DNA of 30,312 nt from CAZOKZ01 sp964580585. Lineage in GTDB: Bacteria; Sumerlaeota; Sumerlaeia; SLMS01; JAHLLQ01. The notes under the pieces were generated by a model. That model worked only from the letters and a program-made list of their open reading frames with translations. It did no database searches and was not told where the DNA came from. Made by a program: the position numbers and the translations under genes. Position 1 is the stretch's first letter. Each line of letters begins with the position of its first letter. Shown here in pieces: positions 27,734 to 30,312 of the stretch. The stretch spans positions 1-30,312 of the forward strand of contig CAZOKZ010000055.1 of NCBI GenBank assembly GCA_964580585.1. Reading direction: 5' to 3'.

Positions 27734-28796
27734 CCTTAAGAATTTCACCGCTATAAATCGCATTCGGCATCACTTCGCACTCGGCCCAGCACCCCGGGCA
27801 CTTACGCACCCAATTACGTTGCTTGGTCATCGCGTCTCCGTCCCCGTACCAAAGCTCTTGAAACGATTGGCGTTTCAGATTACCGACTTTACGCGTGTTG
27901 AACTGGCACGTTGGAACATCGCCGTTGGGAAACAGACGCAGGTGCGTGTTGAGCGCCACGCACGGCGGCGAATTCACCGTCCCTTCGCCAAGCAACCGTG
28001 CACGAACCCCTTGTAAATAGTACTTTTTCGCCATTCGATCGAGCATTGGGAATTCGCCGAGGTCCCGTTCGACTTCATCGAGCAACGCACGAATCGTCTC
28101 GTGCGTGAATTCGCCAAACGTAGCAAACTTTCCGATCTGCGATGTCGCCATCACTTCATCTTCAAGGCTATACGTCGCGCTCGCATCGTACGCCATCACA
28201 ACGTTGTGTTGGATGCCATGGGGACGGAGCAACTCGTGCAATTCGCGATATTGCGTGGCGCCTTCTGCATCGACGATGGTCTGGTTCACACCGAGCCGCA
28301 TGCGCAGTTCCTTCTGGCGCGGCGCCAACGCCCACAACGTGCGTTGCACGCTATCCCAAGCCGTCTCGCGCCCGCGCACGGCATTATGCTTGTCCTTCAT
28401 CCCATCGATGGAAATCAACATCATCAAGGGCACATCGCGTTGACGCTGTTCGCAAAACGATATGATCCGTTCGGTCAAAAAACCGTTCGTCGTCACATGC
28501 AATACCAGGGGACGGAGCTTGCGTTGCGCAAGATGCGCGATGTCGAGCATGTCCTTGCGCACAAACGGCTCGCCGCCCGTCAACCGAACGGCGTCCATGC
28601 GTGGCAATTGGTTGAAAATGCGGGCGATTTCCTTAAGCGACAAATCGCCGGGTGAAGGTTTCTTCCACGAGTCGCACATAATACACCGCGCGTTACAGGT
28701 GAACGTGACGGTGTACGTCAGAAACCGCGGCGCAGCAGGCAACCCCCGACGCACGCGCCACCAGTTTCGCACCAATCCGGGCAGGCGAGTTACCAA
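27669..28796 (-). CDS. Radical SAM/SPASM domain protein
   Basis: 375 residues. The start is TTG at 28796, overlapping the stop of the upstream glycosyltransferase by 7 nt, with GGAG 8 nt ahead. The open frame continues much further upstream but is only a shadow of that gene. Radical SAM core: C34-N-A-R-C38-I-M-C41 binds the 4Fe-4S cluster, and GGEPF (74-78) is the SAM motif. A C-terminal SPASM-like region includes NSPPCVALNTHLRLFPNGDVPTCQ and CPGCWAEC, able to hold auxiliary clusters. Relatives modify peptides, sugars or other small molecules; the substrate here is not evident and no precursor peptide gene was seen. The last 20 or so residues (KGKGQKAEGKRKP and on) are encoded by a repeat and look acquired. 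Confidence 0.9.
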   Translation of the reverse strand: MVTRLPGLVRNWWRVRRGLPAAPRFLTYTVTFTCNARCIMCDSWKKPSPGDLSLKEIARIFNQLPRMDAVRLTGGEPFVRKDMLDIAHLAQRKLRPLVLHVTTNGFLTERIISFCEQRQRDVPLMMLISIDGMKDKHNAVRGRETAWDSVQRTLWALAPRQKELRMRLGVNQTIVDAEGATQYRELHELLRPHGIQHNVVMAYDASATYSLEDEVMATSQIGKFATFGEFTHETIRALLDEVERDLGEFPMLDRMAKKYYLQGVRARLLGEGTVNSPPCVALNTHLRLFPNGDVPTCQFNTRKVGNLKRQSFQELWYGDGDAMTKQRNWVRKCPGCWAECEVMPNAIYSGEILKGKGQKAEGKRKPDRLATGVTG

Positions 28797-29917
28797 TGCG
28801 CCAACTCCCCGACCGGTTGCGGACGACGCGCAAGTTCTTCCGACGACGCGCGCGCATCGAGTTGCCGGGCAAGGACACGCAACGCCGCTTGATTGCCGTT
28901 CAAACGCTCTGGACGAATCGATTCGTGGAAAATTTCCAACCGCGCCAGGAAATGCTGCACTTGCTCCGGCGTCACGGTTTCCATTTCCGTCCAATCGCCC
29001 GCGCCGGATTTTTTCAGATAGAAGGCGTTGATATACTGTTCGTAATTGTTGGGTTCGGGCAAAGCCAATACCGGCTTGCCGAGATACAACGCCTCGCCCA
29101 CCAATTGATTGCCTGCGGTGCTGATCAGCGCCTGGCACGAGGCAAGGTCTTTCAGAAATCGGCGGTTGCTGATCGGGCGAAACCGCAGGTTTTCGTCGTC
29201 GGGCAACTCGCCAAGACCGTAAATTCGCACCTCGCGTCCGCAGGTCTTCAGCGCATTCAGCACATTTTCCGACGCGAACTTGCGCAGGTACACACACACG
29301 TGATCGCCAAGGATGCGTTGCGCGTTCAACACCTCGGGTCGCATCAAAACCCCGGCGAGGGTCGCGCGACCCTGCCACCGAGGTTTGATTGGCGGGAAAT
29401 AAAATTGGGAAACCACCGTGGCAGCCTGTCCTCCGTAATACGCACGCACGACAAGGCTCATCAGCGCGGCGTGGCGGCGCAGGTAGGCAGGCAACTCCGA
29501 CAAATCATTGATCAGCAGAAAATGCTGGTGATTGACGCTAACAAACGGCACATTGCAACGCTTGGCCGCGCGCGGCAACGCGGGCTCGAAATCCGTAACG
29601 ATCAAATCGGGACGCTCGCGGCGAATTTCGCCCGCCAGACGACGCACCAAACCCGCCATGCCGCCCAGATAGCGCATGGCCCCCATCGCCGTGCGGCTGA
29701 AATCCAACCGATTGTTCGGGTTATAATGAAAAACCAGGCCGGGAATACGAACGATACGCACGTCGGTGCCCTCGTAAATCGGCGCCAACATGCGGTAGGC
29801 TTCCTCCGGAGCAAACAGCGCGATTTCGTGATCCTCGCGCAACTGCTCGACCAAGGCGCGAATACGCGTCGCATGCCCGCGCCCTTCGCCCGCCATGCTC
29901 ATGAAAATCTTGGCCAT
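28790..29917 (-). CDS. GT-B glycosyltransferase (MurG/MGT-like)
   Basis: 375 residues. ATG 29917 is chosen for the family start MAKIFMSMAGEGRGHATRIRAL, with an AGGTG-like site before it; the frame extends 15 codons upstream. The N-terminal acceptor domain (1-190) holds GEGRGHATR (10-18), the glycine-rich loop. The C-terminal donor domain (196-340) holds STAGNQLVGEAL...GKPVLALPEPNNYEQYINA (266-298), the typical UDP-sugar site. It belongs to the group with MurG-like and 'glycosyltransferase family 1/28' proteins of unknown substrate. It overlaps the radical SAM gene by 7 nt, so the two are translated together. No membrane segment is predicted, so it probably acts peripherally at the inner membrane or in the cytoplasm. 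Confidence 0.88.
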   Translation of the reverse strand: MAKIFMSMAGEGRGHATRIRALVEQLREDHEIALFAPEEAYRMLAPIYEGTDVRIVRIPGLVFHYNPNNRLDFSRTAMGAMRYLGGMAGLVRRLAGEIRRERPDLIVTDFEPALPRAAKRCNVPFVSVNHQHFLLINDLSELPAYLRRHAALMSLVVRAYYGGQAATVVSQFYFPPIKPRWQGRATLAGVLMRPEVLNAQRILGDHVCVYLRKFASENVLNALKTCGREVRIYGLGELPDDENLRFRPISNRRFLKDLASCQALISTAGNQLVGEALYLGKPVLALPEPNNYEQYINAFYLKKSGAGDWTEMETVTPEQVQHFLARLEIFHESIRPERLNGNQAALRVLARQLDARASSEELARRPQPVGELAHW

Positions 29918-30069
29918 CGGTGCACCTCGCCTCGAAACGGAATCGGTATCGGCCATCCGCACGAGACCCTACGTCACCTGGCCCTCCCCAGACAAGTGAG
30001 CAACTTGTTTGAAAATCATCAGATCGGGTGACCTCAACCCAAACCTATTTCACCAGCCAACGATCCCAC

Positions 30070-30312
30070 TCATTTAAACTTCCCCACAAACGTCTTCCAT
30101 GGGCCCTCGGGAGAGCTATGAAAACCAAGAGGTCCGAGGTTTATTGGTGTATCAAAGGATGATTTCGTCGATGGCGCGTACCAAACTTCGCCAAATTCGC
30201 TGACTTGCACCAAATCGTCAACTTCGTCACCATTCATGTCGCCCGCCATCACGTCCCACCCCGCACTCAAGCGCGGCGCGAACTTGAACCCAAGCCACCC
30301 CCAACGCGTCGG
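30070..30312 (-). CDS. C-terminal end of a second FG-GAP/VCBS repeat protein (5' part outside window)
   Basis: The frame is open from the right edge: 80 residues then TGA (30072-30070). It reads PTRWGWLGFKFAP, then GWDVMAGDMNGDEVDDLVQVSEFGEVWYAPS, a calcium-loop FG-GAP unit followed by the start of another (GPWKTFVGKFK). The chain ends where the next loop's Asn-Gly-Asp would begin, so it may be truncated or may simply end there. Such repeat proteins are usually exported; the N-terminus is not in the window. It belongs to a different subtype from the protein at 1-1339, because its loops are followed by W.A.S strands. Confidence 0.8.
   Translation of the reverse strand, partial: PTRWGWLGFKFAPRLSAGWDVMAGDMNGDEVDDLVQVSEFGEVWYAPSTKSSFDTPINLGPLGFHSSPEGPWKTFVGKFK

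Noticed and set aside
28797..29378. Upstream extension of the radical SAM frame to about 570 residues
   Set aside because: The extra 194 codons lie entirely inside the glycosyltransferase gene and have shadow-like composition; the TTG at 28796 has a proper ribosome site and begins just before the CxxxCxxC core.
28796..30031. 411-codon plus-strand open frame opposite the GT-B glycosyltransferase
   Set aside because: The minus-strand protein has clear GT-B motifs; the plus-strand product is basic, motif-free and mirrors the other strand.

Overview
The window reads as a piece of chromosome from an uncultured or poorly sampled Gram-negative bacterium. WaaA (Kdo transferase) implies a lipopolysaccharide-type outer membrane. 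Long FG-GAP/VCBS exoproteins at both ends, a type II secretion-style pseudopilin and many dispersed intergenic repeats resemble candidate phyla such as Sumerlaeota or Hydrogenedentota. That placement is an inference from gene style, not a measured result.

Layout. 1-1339 (minus) holds the 5' part of a secreted FG-GAP repeat protein that starts at TTG and runs off the left edge. 1340-2486 is AT-rich and apparently non-coding, with one possible decayed gene end. 2487-6446 holds convergent GH28-like and GH31 glycosidase genes without signal peptides. A tRNA-Gly(TCC) lies at 6764-6839. A secreted S9 peptidase and a VanZ-like membrane protein follow on the plus strand, separated and trailed by palindromic repeats. 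10291-15058 is a minus-strand block of dnaX, ybaB, recR and waaA, interrupted by a palindromic element, a terminator and another inverted repeat. 15146-17326 carries a GT-C type membrane glycosyltransferase behind a doubtful small ORF. 17504-19171 is a secreted TPR protein. It converges on a pseudopilin gene (19337-20008, minus) whose 5' leader contains a clear TPP riboswitch with a well-placed promoter. Pyruvate, phosphate dikinase (20750-23626) has a lysine-rich histone-H1-like tail. It is followed by a terminator and a tight three-gene run: sixA, an AhbA/B (siroheme decarboxylase)-like gene and a conserved hypothetical. larC, shortened and ending in a His-rich tail, is divergent from a GT2 glycosyltransferase. 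A GT-B glycosyltransferase overlaps a radical SAM/SPASM gene on the minus strand, and the window ends in the C-terminus of a second FG-GAP repeat protein.

How the genes work together. dnaX, ybaB and recR form the usual replication/recombination neighbourhood, here split by inserted repeats. The two glycosidases suggest intracellular breakdown of imported oligosaccharides. PPDK and SixA both involve phosphohistidine and may be functionally linked. The GT-B/radical SAM pair and the nearby GT2 suggest a small uncharacterised envelope or metabolite modification locus. The most unexpected observation is a complete TPP aptamer whose only downstream gene is a pseudopilin. No complete mobile element, CRISPR array or rRNA was seen.
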